Part shown: one piece after another, positions 40,230 through 49,604 of the stretch
Position numbering within the stretch: the first letter of the stretch is position 1
Layout: each line of letters starts with the position of its first letter
Source: Gautieria morchelliformis
Taxonomy: Eukaryota > Basidiomycota > Agaricomycetes > Gomphales > Gomphaceae
Assembly (NCBI GenBank): GCA_015179125.1
Contig: WHVA01000234.1
Location: 1-64,000 of the forward strand
DNA length: 64,000 nucleotides
Direction of reading: 5' to 3'
Notes under the pieces: generated by a model
Seen by the model: the letters and a program-made list of their open reading frames with translations, nothing else
Told to the model about the DNA's origin: nothing
The model's database searches: none
Translations under genes and position numbers: made by a program

Positions 40230-41391
40230 TTCATCAATTTGTTGAAGAGAGCTTTGATCGGGATCCGTCTCCGGATCCTCGGCCTCACCGTCGTGCCTTA
40301 TGGCCGCTGTCCTTATACCGGACCTAAGCCGGGGGCATTCTGCCCTCTTGTGGCCAGGTTGGCCGCATTAGAAGCACGTGGTGCTGCTTTGGCCGCTGCT
40401 GGGCCGATCGTTAGGTCGGCCTGATGCCTTCGCCGGTGGGGCAGGTCGCGGGGACAACCCTGATGCTTGAGGCTGTTTAGCTTCAGGCGGGCGTCCAGCT
40501 TGTGCTGGGCGTGGGGGCGGCAGCCATTGTCCTGTTCCACTTCTTGAGAACAGGCTGGGCCTGGTCAGGCCCGTTCGTGTCAATGGCTTGCTCCCTGTGA
40601 GCCAGGCAGCGCTTGCCGTTGCTGCTGCGCTTTCTGCGCGGCGCATCCCCATGTTGTATCGGGATGCCTCCTCGATCATCCGGGCCATCTCAAAGAGTTG
40701 CTCTATTGAGCTGCTCTCGGCATTATAGCCCTTTTTGAGGACTTTGTTGTGCAGCGTTTCGAGCAGTGCCGACATGAACCATCTCCGGAACGTGTAATCG
40801 TCTGGCGGCTGTATCATATGTGCTGCATATTTCGTGAGCTCGTTCAGCATTTCCTGAATGGTTTTCATGCCCTGATGACCGCGTCGAATTGATTCAATGC
40901 GTGATGATACGTCAGTGTACAGGAACCTTTTTTGAAGGCCTTGCATCACAGTTTCCAGCGTCCAGCTGCGGACCTGGCGATCGAAGCGTTCTATGTTTCG
41001 AAGGAACCACTCCTGGGCTTCACCAGTGAGGCGAGTGCCCACGTAGCCGACCTGCGTGTCAATGCTGGTTGGCCCTAGGAGGCAGTTCATTTTTAGCCAT
41101 CGTAGGATGGCTGCCACGAAGACTTCAAACTCTTTGAGGTCCGATCCCCCTGCATATGGCTCGGGGTGGGCCAATTTCACGCCGGCCTTCGCTAGCACAG
41201 ACTTCTCCGTGTCTGTGTCCGTGGCGTCTGCCAGCGCCACGCGGATCATCCGTGTGAACGATCTCTCCGTCTTCTATCGTCCTGGTCTCTTGGTCCAGGG
41301 TAGCGTCAGCCATCGTGTCACTGGGCTGCACCTGGGGTGTGGACCTCGAGCTCGTCGCTCGTGTCCGTCTTCGACTGCGTGGAATCATCAT
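40230..41391 (-). pseudogene. Family A gag with a nonsense codon in the zinc knuckle
   Basis: The main frame (40368-41249) includes HPEPYAGGSDLKEFEVFVAA, WLKMNCLLGPTSIDTQ and GEAQEWFLRNIERFDRQ (capsid), then RRGHQGMKTIQEMLNELTKY. The N-terminus (MADATLDQETRTIEDGEI) is in another frame, shifted near 41250. At the zinc knuckle the sequence reads TTCF-stop-CGQPGHKRAECP (TAA at about 40368); the fragment at 62506-63440 has GAA there (CFEC), so the stop is a point mutation. Confidence 0.9.
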
Positions 41392-41529
41392 GCTCGCAGC
41401 CGACAGTAGAGGGTCTACTGGAGGGTCTTAACGATGTTTAGTCGTCGACGCAGCGATCTTTTTCAAGATTGCTTCGAATCCACTATCGGTTGGTCGTGTG
41501 GCGATCAACCGCAGGATAGTTCAAAAAGG

Positions 41530-41744
41530 TGTAAAGGATGTCGATCTTAAGACCTTGTATCACAAGGGCACAACAGAACTTGACCAATGAGTGGTATTCT
41601 GAATGCTATATAGTGACAGGTAAGAGTAAGATGCGATGGGGGCCGCTGGCCGGTTCCCACGCATAAACTATACAGTGGGTCCCTAAGGGGCCCACTGGGA
41701 TTATGTAATAACTAATGTACATGTAGATACACAGGTTATTTACA
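41530..41744 (-). repeat. Family A 5' LTR
   Basis: 215 bp with the same ends as 33805-34019 and three differences by eye. The region inside it (minus strand, cctttttgaactatcctgcg) does not start with TGG, so the primer is not an ordinary tRNA 3' end as far as I can judge. Confidence 0.97.
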
Positions 41745-41950
41745 CACAACCATAGATGAAACTGCCAGCAATGGCCAGGACCTCGCTTGGCGACATGGCC
41801 ACATCGAAACCTTGCATCCCGGGGATGGCTGTGCCAGTGCCTGACAGGACGTTGAGCACCGTTTGGTGACGAGCTTCAATCATCAGGATGGAGCCAGCAG
41901 CTTCCAGGACTCGAGGGTCAGATATCAGATATGAGGTGTGCAGCGCCAAG
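41745..41950 (-). pseudogene. Ferritin-like (Rds1-type) gene, middle exon
   Basis: The minus-strand frame reads SDPRVLEAAGSILMIEARHQ, TVLNVLSGTGTAIPGMQGFD and MSPSEVLAIAGSFIYGC, ending at the CACAA duplication. SIL-IEARH is the characteristic helix of the ferritin-like domain in Rds1-type proteins (stress-response secreted proteins of fungi). Just upstream, atctgat is repeated (atctgatatctgac); another frame there reads HKYLGAAHLISD, so a 7-bp duplication may have shifted the frame. Upstream exons are not confidently found. Confidence 0.7.
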
Positions 41951-42023
41951 GTACTTGTGACACCGAGACATGCGAAAGGAGAATGGCAAGGTCATTGAAA
42001 GACGCAACTGGTTCAACCGTGCA

Positions 42024-42086
42024 CATGCACTCTGAGCCCACCAGTGACAAATGTAACATTTGCCACTGGTGGGTTCAGAGTGCATG
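42024..42086. repeat. 63-bp perfect-looking hairpin
   Basis: The sequence begins catgcactctgagcccacca and ends with its near-exact complement (tggtgggttcagagtgcatg), with almost no spacer. It lies upstream of the ferritin-like exon on its minus strand. Confidence 0.85.
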
Positions 42087-42099
42087 ATGTAGGCGATGA

Positions 42100-43400
42100 A
42101 GACTGTGGTGGGCAACAACTTGTTGATTGGTTTAGCGTACGTACCTTTTAAATGCGTCTCACGTGACTCTTGAACATCGCCGATAACAATATTGGGGGAC
42201 CAAAAATAGATGTAAGATATTCAGTATGCAACCATGTCTGAGCATGGCTGATACTTACTATATATTCGGTATGTAATATGACTTTCGAAAGTTGTGAGGG
42301 ACGATGAAATAATAAATTTATCCATGATGGAGAAGAGAATGTGGAGTGGATGAAAAGCGAGAAGTTAAAGATGGATGAGTGGACCTGGTTATGCGGGACC
42401 TGTGTGGAAGCAGCCAAGTGGCTCACTTTAAGCTCACTTCAAGCTCATGCGGCCATGGAAGAAATATTGAGTTAAATATCAATCCGGGGAATAGTGTCAG
42501 TCAAGGGTTTTGATCATGTATCAGACAACAACCTTATAGAACCTCATACAGAGCTTTACGTTATGTGAGTAAAGATATTGACCAGATACTCCATGTGTGC
42601 AGATGTCGAAGTCCCACAGTAACCATCGTGAGACCTGAAAGTTGACGTTTGGGAGACATGATAGACGAAATGTGCATGAAAGGTTTCAGAAGTCTCGCAC
42701 AAATAATACATCACAATGTTTTGGCCACAGCATATTGTAAACCTGTCGCAAAGCAAAATCCCGACTGGTGGTGTACTTTCCGGGTTTTTTTCCGTTGCGT
42801 TGTGTTGCACTTAATTCTTGCGAGCGAGTTTGCGTTTTCGCATTATGTCATAGGCTCGCACCGACTTGAGTACATATAACTGTTGGTTTTGGCACGCTGG
42901 CTGATGATAGAGTGTGTACCCGGCCGTTGTGATCTCAGGTGCGAGTGAGAACAGTGTTGAAGCACTTGGTAAATATATCACGCCTAAAGGAACCTCGCCT
43001 GCGATTGCCGCGCTCCACTGGATAGCAGAACCGAATTTCTTGACAGTCTGCAAGTATCACCACGTTTTTATTTGTGATTAATAATTGTAATAATTTTCGC
43101 CTTGCTGCATGTGAGCCTAATTACGAATCAGAAACCCACCGAATGCGAATGCACCATGCGTGACGTGGATAGCATATGATTGGGAGGGGTTTATTCATGC
43201 AAAACGCCGTCACCCGGCGTGGGGCCTGCAGAGCGCAGGAGATAACGGAGAACGCCACGCCACAGCCGCAGACAGCTGTGCCACCACCTGCCTTCCACCA
43301 TCATGAACGAAAACGTGCGAGGGCAAGGTGTATCATGGGAGGAGGGGGGGACGTCACCCCTCATATACGTATATACGCTGCACAAAGACCCTCCACCCGC
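42100..43400. other. Region with one possible exon, otherwise unassigned
   Basis: A minus-strand ORF at 42811-43053 begins MQTVKKFGSAIQWSAAIAGE and continues VPLGVIYLPSASTLFSLAPE. It has a plausible protein composition but no family I recognise. The rest (42087-42810 and 43054-43400) shows no motif. Whether it belongs to the same captured or host segment as the ferritin-like gene is unknown. Confidence 0.3.
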
Positions 43401-43679
43401 TGGGAAAGAGGGGGATTCGGGGGATCATGTGATGTGAGGAGCAGGGGGGTGACGGGAGCGCGTACGCAAGTCCGCTCACAAGATGCTCGGGTGGCGGGGC
43501 GCCACGGACGCTGACGGCGCCGATGCCGCTGCACGCGTACCTACCGGAACCCACCCCGATGCAGGCGCCGCACAGGGTGCGGCGCAATACCATCGCGACG
43601 GAGGAGTTGCGACGGGGCATTCTGTTGGCGCGATCGCGATGATGCCGGCGGCCGACGGTCCCCGACTCTGGCCCGGATT

Positions 43680-44250
43680 GTGTTCCGGACACGGGGGGAG
43701 TATGCAGTGGAGGGACTGAGAATACAGGAGAGGCGGCACGGGACGCACAAGACGACAAAGGACATACAAGGACATACATGGATACGGCGTCCATCGGGTG
43801 CGTACCATACCTACCCGACCGTGCAAGGGCCCAAGTGGGAGCCGATCTTCAAACAAAGGGAAAGGCAGAGAGGTCTCGCTGTCGTCAGACCACAGAGCAT
43901 CAACATCGAGACTGGCACCAAGCCACAACTCGAACCGCTGCTCATGAAGGAGAGCGACAATGATCGTCCCCGAAGGAGGACGAAGGCAAAAAAGGCAAGC
44001 CCCAGATGATGAAAAAACTCACGCCATCGACAACGAGACGGCAGAGACACTGAACAAGCAGGTGCAGGATGCGCTGCACCGGAGCGCCCTCACACACCAC
44101 AAGCACAATCAGCTAGCATCGCAGCTTGACAACATTGCTGCCGCCATCATAGATATTGGCAAGGAACTCCACCAAGCTGAGGATATCAGGCTGCAAGACC
44201 CGGCCACGCTGGAGAATGTCCAGACGGCCCTCCGCTCATGCAGGGAATGA
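43680..44250 (+). pseudogene. LINE ORF1 N-terminal region
   Basis: The best frame (43960-44250) reads DDEKTHAIDNETAETLNKQV, HRSALTHHKHNQLASQLDNI and KELHQAEDIRLQDPATLENV, predicted helical. It matches the fragment at 20-280. An overlapping frame (43680-44009) reads YHTYPTVQGPKWEPIFKQRE. Which is translated is unclear. The frame ends at 44250, where the foldback element begins. Confidence 0.55.
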
Positions 44251-44600
44251 TATAAAAATTTTCTGGTCTGAAAAACTGTTCTAAAAACTGTAAAGATATT
44301 CCAAATTTTTTTAGTGTTTTTAATGTAAAAAAACTTTAATAAAATTTTGTGTTTTTGTTAGAATTTGTTGGGCAAGAAAATTGTAAAAAAAGTTTAAAGT
44401 TTTTCCAGCCTTTTTTATGTGTTTTTATAAGTTTCTTTGTGAAAACACAAAGAAACCCATGAAAAACCCTGCAAAAAACTTTGAATTTTTTTTACAATTT
44501 TGTTGCTTGACAAATTCTAATAAAAATACAAAAATTTATTAAAGTTTTTTCTACATAAAAAACACTAAAAATATTCGGAAAATCTTTACAGTTTTTTGAC
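44251..44600. mobile_element. AT-rich foldback element, copy 2, right end truncated
   Basis: The left arm is complete (atataaaaattttctggtct) and the centre ttctttgtg/cacaaagaa is present, but the right arm stops at ctttacagttttttga and lacks the last ~25 bp. It lies at the LINE internal deletion joint. Confidence 0.78.
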
Positions 44601-45600
44601 GAACACAGACCAGGCCATAGAGGAAGTGGAGACAGATCCAGCAGAGGTGAAAGTCTTCACAGACTGGTCTTGCATCGACGGAGGAGTAGGCGCGGCTGCG
44701 GTTCTCTACAGAGGGGGCATCGAGAAAGCAGTGGTGAAGTTATACCTAGGCACGGAGAGAGAACACACGGTTTTTGAAGCCGAGCTGGTAGGGGCGGCCA
44801 TGGGAGCAAAGCTCCTCAACATAGAGAGAGCGCGTCAATACGTGATCGCAAGTGATAGCCAGGCGGTGATACTGATAATGAGGCGGGAGAAACAGATGTC
44901 GGGACAATACCTGGTAGACACGCTCCATAGGCAAATAGAAGGGGTTATGGGCCTGCAGAGAAGGCCAGAAGTAGTCATGAGGTGGATCCCAGGCCACAAA
45001 GGTGTAGTGGGGAACGAGCGCGCAGACAAGGAAGCGAAAAAGGCGGCGGCAGGAGACTCAAGCGAAGTACGCTTCATACCGCTGGAATGCAGAGGAGACT
45101 TCCCAAGAAGCAAAGCGGCAGAGGTACAGTGGTACCACAGAGCGCTCAAGTGGGAGGCCAAGGAAACATTCGCTAAGTCCCCAAGAGCTAAAATAGCGCA
45201 CAAAATTGACCCATCCATGCCTTCGATAGCGTTCACAAAACTCATGGCCGACATTCCCTGCAGGCACGCAGCGCTGCTCATACAGCTCAGGACCGGGCCC
45301 GCACCCCTGAACAAACACCTAGCAAAATAGGCAGGCAAGAGTCCCCCAAATGCCCAAAGTGCAGCGCGCCAGAGGAGACTGTCCACCACTATCTTTTCAG
45401 ATGCCCTGGGTATCAAGAGCAGAGGAAGAGGCTAAGGAGAGAGATGCGACGAGGAGAGGACTCAGTGAGAACCCTGTTGACGAGGCCGAAGGCGGTGGCG
45501 CCGTTATTCCGCTACATTCAGGACACTGGCAGGTTCATGCAGATGCACAGGGACCTAACCTTGCTGGGGGAGAAGGATAGCACAAGGCGATAGGAGAGAG
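44601..45600 (+). pseudogene. LINE RNase H and C-terminal CCHC-like domain
   Basis: The RNase H catalytic residues are visible: VFTDWSCIDGGVGAAAVLY (Asp), VFEAELVGAAMGAKLL (Glu), YVIASDSQAVIL (Asp) and WIPGHKGVVGNERADKEAKK (His, Asp). Then AFTKLMADIPCRHAALLIQL and NKHLAK before a TAG. A one-base shift continues into CPKCSAPEETVHHYLFRCPG, a C-x2-C...H-H...C finger typical of the end of basidiomycete Tad/I-type LINE ORF2, ending near 45590 (MHRDLTLLGEKD). Confidence 0.85.
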
Positions 45601-45779
45601 GAGAGGATGAAAAAAGCACACAATACGCACACCCCAGCCTCACGCAGGCACGGACACGCCCAGGGCCTCGCCTATGGAGCATAAGCAGAGACTGATAATT
45701 AAAGGACGCGCAGAGAAATCATGTTGGCTGGTGCTTTGTATGGACTGTCTTACATAGGGCTAGGCCCCAAAAGACAATA

Positions 45780-45843
45780 AAATAAAATTTAAAAAGATTA
45801 ATTTATTTAAAATTTTAGGATTGGATAACAAAAAAAAAAAAAT
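45780..45843 (+). other. LINE 3' tail
   Basis: An A/T-rich end (aataaaataaaatttaaaaag, then a run of A) marks the 3' terminus of the LINE, at the junction with helicase sequence. Confidence 0.6.
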
Positions 45844-45845
45844 TT

Positions 45846-46240
45846 TTTTTCAAAGAAGCATCAGTACCACTCCAGGTTTAAGCCTGAGTTGAGATGGAGG
45901 AAGCCCACCCATATTGAGAGAGTTGAGATAATCCACAGGATATACATTGCCATCTTCAGCTCCTTTGACCGAGTCTGCACTGGGATAGAGATGCTCAATC
46001 CCAGGCAATACCTTGAAGGCCTCAGCATTTATCTCATCTGCTTCCATTTTGTGAGGGCAAAGGATGGCAGGTTCCAAAAAGTATTTGTCTTTCAGTGCCT
46101 CACCAGCACCAATGTTAGGATAAATGGCTGCAATGAGATCTGAGACCTCTGGTCCACAGTATTGTCTCATTGCCGGAATGAAAGGACTTGGAGGACTGCG
46201 TGTTAACTCGAGCACATAGCGGTGACCGGCAATAAAGTGA
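45846..46240 (-). pseudogene. PIF1-like (Helitron) helicase C-terminal fragment
   Basis: The minus-strand frame reads VSDLIAAIYPNIGAGEALKD, FLEPAILCPHKMEADEINAE, then PVDYLNSLNMGGLPPSQLRL and KPGVVLMLL. The patterns 'ILAP-N--V-EIN' and 'YLNSL---GLPPH-L-LK-G-P-MLLRN' are hallmarks of the PIF1-family helicase in Helitron proteins. It is cut after LMLL by the LINE tail. It may belong to a Helitron that has lost its Rep domain, or to a cellular PIF1. Confidence 0.75.
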
Positions 46241-46339
46241 TGGATTACTCGTAAGACTACCTAACTATTATATAAAGGAGTAGATAGGGGAAGTCGGGGT
46301 TTCGGAGCAAACATAAGCTCCGGGTGACAAAGTCACACC

Positions 46340-46630
46340 ATTACAAACACAAAAAAAAACTTCAACAAATTTTGTGTTTTTGTTAGAATTTGTTGAGCAA
46401 GAAAATTGTAAAACAAATTCAAAAGATTTTTGCAGTGTTTTTTTTTTATGTTTGTTTAATGCTTTTTTATGTTTCCACCAAAACTTTGAATTTGTTTTAC
46501 AATTTTCTTGCTCAACAAATTCTAACAAAAACACAAAATTCGTTGAAGTTTTTTTACATAAAAACCCCTAGAAATATTTGCAACATCTTTACAGTTTTTT
46601 TAACAGTTTTTCAGATCAGCTAAAGATATG
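46340..46630. mobile_element. AT-rich foldback element, copy 3, left arm degraded
   Basis: The core (tttgttagaatttgttgagc ... gctcaacaaattctaacaaa) and the right arm (catctttacagtttttt, aacagtttttcagatcag) are conserved. The left outer arm is missing. Because both halves are near-perfect complements, similar ORFs appear on both strands; they are artefacts. Confidence 0.78.
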
Positions 46631-47098
46631 ACTTTACAACATGTAGTTGTAGTCTATGGAAAGCTGGACTGACCAGCTTCATTTTTAGCCACCGCACCAC
46701 TGTGTTGGTCGCAATTTATCAGCGGATGGGTCGGCATGAACCCTTAGACCCCAGACATCATAATAAACACAGCCTTGGGGTTAAATAAAGGTGTACAATG
46801 AATAAAAATTTGATCACGTGCCACTCCGGTATAGGCCAAAAAAGATCGCTAAGTGAAGTTAAAACTGTACACAGTCTTGGGGTGAAATAAAGGTGTATGA
46901 TGAATAAAAATTGATCATGTGCTACTCCGGTATAGGCCAAAAAAGATCGCAAAGTGAGGTTAAAACTGTATGCTAAGTGAAATTAAAAATGTAAGTGAAA
47001 AAAAAAAAATTTACAAATAACAGGCCCTGTTGCATTATAAGCCATCACAAAAAATATGGCAAAAGTGATTGCACTTGTGTTGGCCTGGAAATGATTGC

Positions 47099-47371
47099 AA
47101 ACCGAGTGGCCTTGATAGAAATTGTACGGGTCCGACCCTTGAGTATCAGACCTGAGTGGCCTTGATAGAAATTGTAGTTGACCAGGTGGGCCGGACCCTT
47201 GAGTATCGGACCCGAGTGGCCTTGATAGAAATTGTAGTTGACCAGGCGGGCCGGACCCTTGAGTATCGGACCCAAGTGGCCTTGATAGAAATTGTAGTTG
47301 ACTAGGCGGGCCCGACCCTTGAGTATCGGACCCGAGTGGCCTTGATAGAAATTGTAGTTGACCAGGCGGGC
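47099..47371. repeat. 60-bp tandem repeat upstream of the kinase exons
   Basis: Units starting gagtggccttgatagaaatt recur with a 60-bp period at about 47154, 47214, 47274 and 47334, preceded by a shorter first unit at about 47099. They differ by only one to three bases. The array ends about 14 bp before the likely 3' splice site at 47384. Confidence 0.92.
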
Positions 47372-47384
47372 CCCCCGACTTCAG

Positions 47385-48339
47385 TGTCGATGCTTACCAT
47401 GGCCACTTGTATACTGATCCGCAGACTGAGCTGGCACCACGAGGTTCATTCAAAACTGCCCATCCAGGACGATTATCCCTTGATGCCCCACAGACATTGG
47501 TTCCTCCGGCACTAGGAATGATCCCATATGAGTCTATTGCAGTCAAGCGAGCATACTACAAGGAGATGATCCATGGGAAGGACCGGGTGAAACGCTTTTC
47601 AGGGGCATATGAGGTAGATATTATGGGCCGTGAAGGTAAGGCTCTGTATTGGGCGATGTCCCTGATGGATATGGTCTATTGCTTTGTGAAGCGCCATGTG
47701 GGGAAAGCTGCAGTGTCCCAGGAAGGCTTTGCAGTGCCAGAGGCAAGTGCTGGTGTCACCTTTCTGATTCATGTAGACTGACTCTCCATGGCCAGGTACA
47801 CTTTGTGAATGCTGGCCTGGCCATTATTCGGAACACAGAGGGCAAAGCAGCCAAGGCCTTGCTCTTGGAACAGTTGATTGATGCCAGCCAGGGTTTGTTT
47901 CGCAAATTTGTCCACAATGGCTCTGCCAAACCTTTACCGGATTGCGGGAGCCAAGATTACAACCTGGCATGCTTCCTGTGTTTTGCGCAGCACGTGCAAT
48001 GGACCAAAACAGGTGGATTGGCTTTCATATCTGATTTCCAAGGCATGGTTTGAAATCTTCCTAGCTGTGAAATGCTAACATGCGTCCTTGGTAACAGGAG
48101 GCGACACTTTACTTTCAGACCCACAGATCATGACACACCCGTGAGGGCATCATTAATATGCTGAAGCTAGTGCTAACACAGATACTGTTGCTGGACATAT
48201 TAGGGCACTGGCAGCGATCTTCAGTCAGGGGAATGTAGCAGCGGCGTTCTGATCATTTCCAGACCAACATGAGTGCAATCACTTTTGTGCTGACTTTGGA
48301 CTGCTCGCCCCAGAGCCATTTGAAGAAGACGCTGGGTAG
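47385..48339 (+). pseudogene. Fungal alpha-type protein kinase gene, 5' incomplete, one stop
   Basis: Exons: 47385-47742, 47796-48042, 48098-48140, 48204-48339. The N-lobe reads GSFKTAHPGRLSLDAP, then ESIAVKRAYYKE (Ala-x-Lys, likely nucleotide-binding Lys). Next come VHFVNAGLAIIRNTEGKAAK and FRKFVHNGSAKPLP. The C-lobe has FAQHVQWTKTGGLAFISDFQ, LLSDPQIMTHP, IFSQGNVAAAF (Gly-rich loop) and HECNHFC (C-x3-C zinc ligands). This order is that of alpha-kinases of the eEF2K/MHCK type that are expanded in Agaricomycetes. A TGA at 48250 interrupts the last exon, and no 5' exon is seen. Two introns appear to use GC-AG borders. Confidence 0.75.
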
Positions 48340-49551
48340 ATCTGCATTAGCACACCACCAGGGATTTTGTTTTCACCGCACACTGAATTTCACTTAGCCA
48401 TATTTTCCGTGATGGCTTATAATCAACTGGGCCTGATTTTATTTCACTGTACAGTTTTGATTCCACTTAGCGTACTGTTTTAATTTCTGTGATGGCTTAT
48501 AATCAACCAGACCTGTTCGTGTTTCATTGTACAGTTTTGATTTCACTTAGCGTACAGTTTTAAATCCACTTTGCGTACATTTTAATTTCACTTAGCGATG
48601 CTTTTTGTCGTGGCTTATAACAGAGTGGCACATGTTCACATTGATCCGTAGTAGCACATGAAAATAAATGGGGACAACAGAATGAGAATAAATGGATATC
48701 GTGCTTCCCGAATACTTTGTTCAAATTCTGGGACCAAGCGCGAATACCGAACCTTCCTGCGGCAAAGGAGGAAGTCGTCTTCTTCCCTCTCAGTCGCACC
48801 CGTGAAAAGGGGCATGGCCTCGCTTGCCAGCTGATGTGAGTTGGCGTGCGGTTCACGTCCACCGTCAGCCATATCCACGTACGGTGCATGGGAACCGCAC
48901 GCACGAACGGTGCACTCGAACTGTACGCCATCTCCACGTACGGTTCATATCCACCGTACGCCGTATGCACGTCCGGTGCATGTGCACCATCGCCGTATCC
49001 ACATACGGTTCACGTCCATCGTCCGCCGTATGCACGGGAACCGCACGCATGAACGGTGAACGTGACGATCGTCAAGTCTACCGTCGATCAGAGTCGTGGT
49101 TGCTGAGGGTAGCAACGACACTGTACTAGCCGTAAAGAGGGGCAGCATCTGTGAAATGGGCAGCGTCGCGGCCACTCCCGGGTCGAGACAAGTGTGTTCC
49201 ATGGATATCTAGCTAGTGAGTATTACTCTACAGCTGTCTTTGGGGTCTAAGGGTTCATGCCGACCGATCCGCTGATAAATCATGACCAGCACAGTGGTGC
49301 GGCGGCTAAAAATGAAGCTGGTCAGTCCGGCTTTCCATAGTTTCATGTATATACAGTTCATCTTCCAAATCCAGGCAAAGACGCACTATATCCAGCAAAT
49401 CCCGGGCTCAAGCCCAGGGCCCGGGCTTCCCCAAGTCAGAAGCCCGACCCATTCGGTGGGCTCAAAGCGGGCTTGGGCCGGGCTAGGCCAGGCTCAAGTA
49501 CGCCGGGCTAGGCTCGGCTTCGGGCTCGAGCCCGAGCCCAGCACATCACTA

Positions 49552-49559
49552 CTACCATG
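49552..49559. repeat. Target-site duplication, right copy (CTACCATG)
   Basis: It is identical to 15902-15909 and directly follows the terminal CACATCACTA. Confidence 0.8.
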
Positions 49560-49604
49560 CTATGCCTGGTATGTAGCCTATATAATGCTACACGCCATTC
49601 GTTT

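Larger units (their letters stand above)
33805..41744 (-). mobile_element. Complete Ty3 chromovirus family A (7.94 kb), minus orientation
   Basis: Two 215-bp LTRs, exact CACAA duplications, a polypurine tract, gag, protease, RT, RNase H, integrase and chromodomain, plus a large extra ORF are all present in order. The LTRs differ at only three positions (two near 33884, one near 33893, compared with 41609 and 41618), so the insertion is fairly young, yet gag-pol already has a stop and several frameshifts. Confidence 0.97.
43400..45843 (+). mobile_element. Tad-like LINE, internally deleted and hit by a foldback element
   Basis: The 5' part (43680-44250) encodes ORF1-like protein, and the 3' part (44600-45600) encodes RNase H and a zinc-knuckle-like C-terminus, ending with an A/T-rich tail. 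The endonuclease and reverse transcriptase are entirely missing between them; only the foldback element lies there. The left boundary is approximate. The right end abuts a Helitron helicase fragment. Confidence 0.7.
46657..49337. mobile_element. TA-flanked TIR transposon TE2 with an alpha-kinase gene inside
   Basis: The ends are TGGAAAGCTGGACTGACCAGC and its complement (TGGAAAGCCGG at the right), with TA outside both (46655-46656, 49338-49339). The left arm (46657-47065) and the inner right arm (48390-48670) are inverted copies with cgctaagtgaa and ttataagccatcac words. The right arm also has the CGTACGG cluster (48840-49070). The alpha-kinase exons fill the middle. Confidence 0.75.
15910..49551 (-). 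mobile_element. hAT transposon, expanded to 33.6 kb by nested insertions
   Basis: The left end reads TAGTGATGTGCGGGCTGGG and the right end is the complement of TAGTGATGTGCTGGGCTCGG. Both subterminal regions consist of GGGCT/AGCCC words, with a palindromic GGGCTCGAGCCC at the right. Exact 8-bp duplications CTACCATG flank the pair. hAT transposase exons start inside the left end on the minus strand. The interior now holds at least two TA-TIR elements, a copia element, three Ty3 copies, a LINE, a Helitron scrap and fragments of host genes. That the two ends belong to one insertion is inferred from the duplication; two separate hAT remnants are the alternative. Confidence 0.65.
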
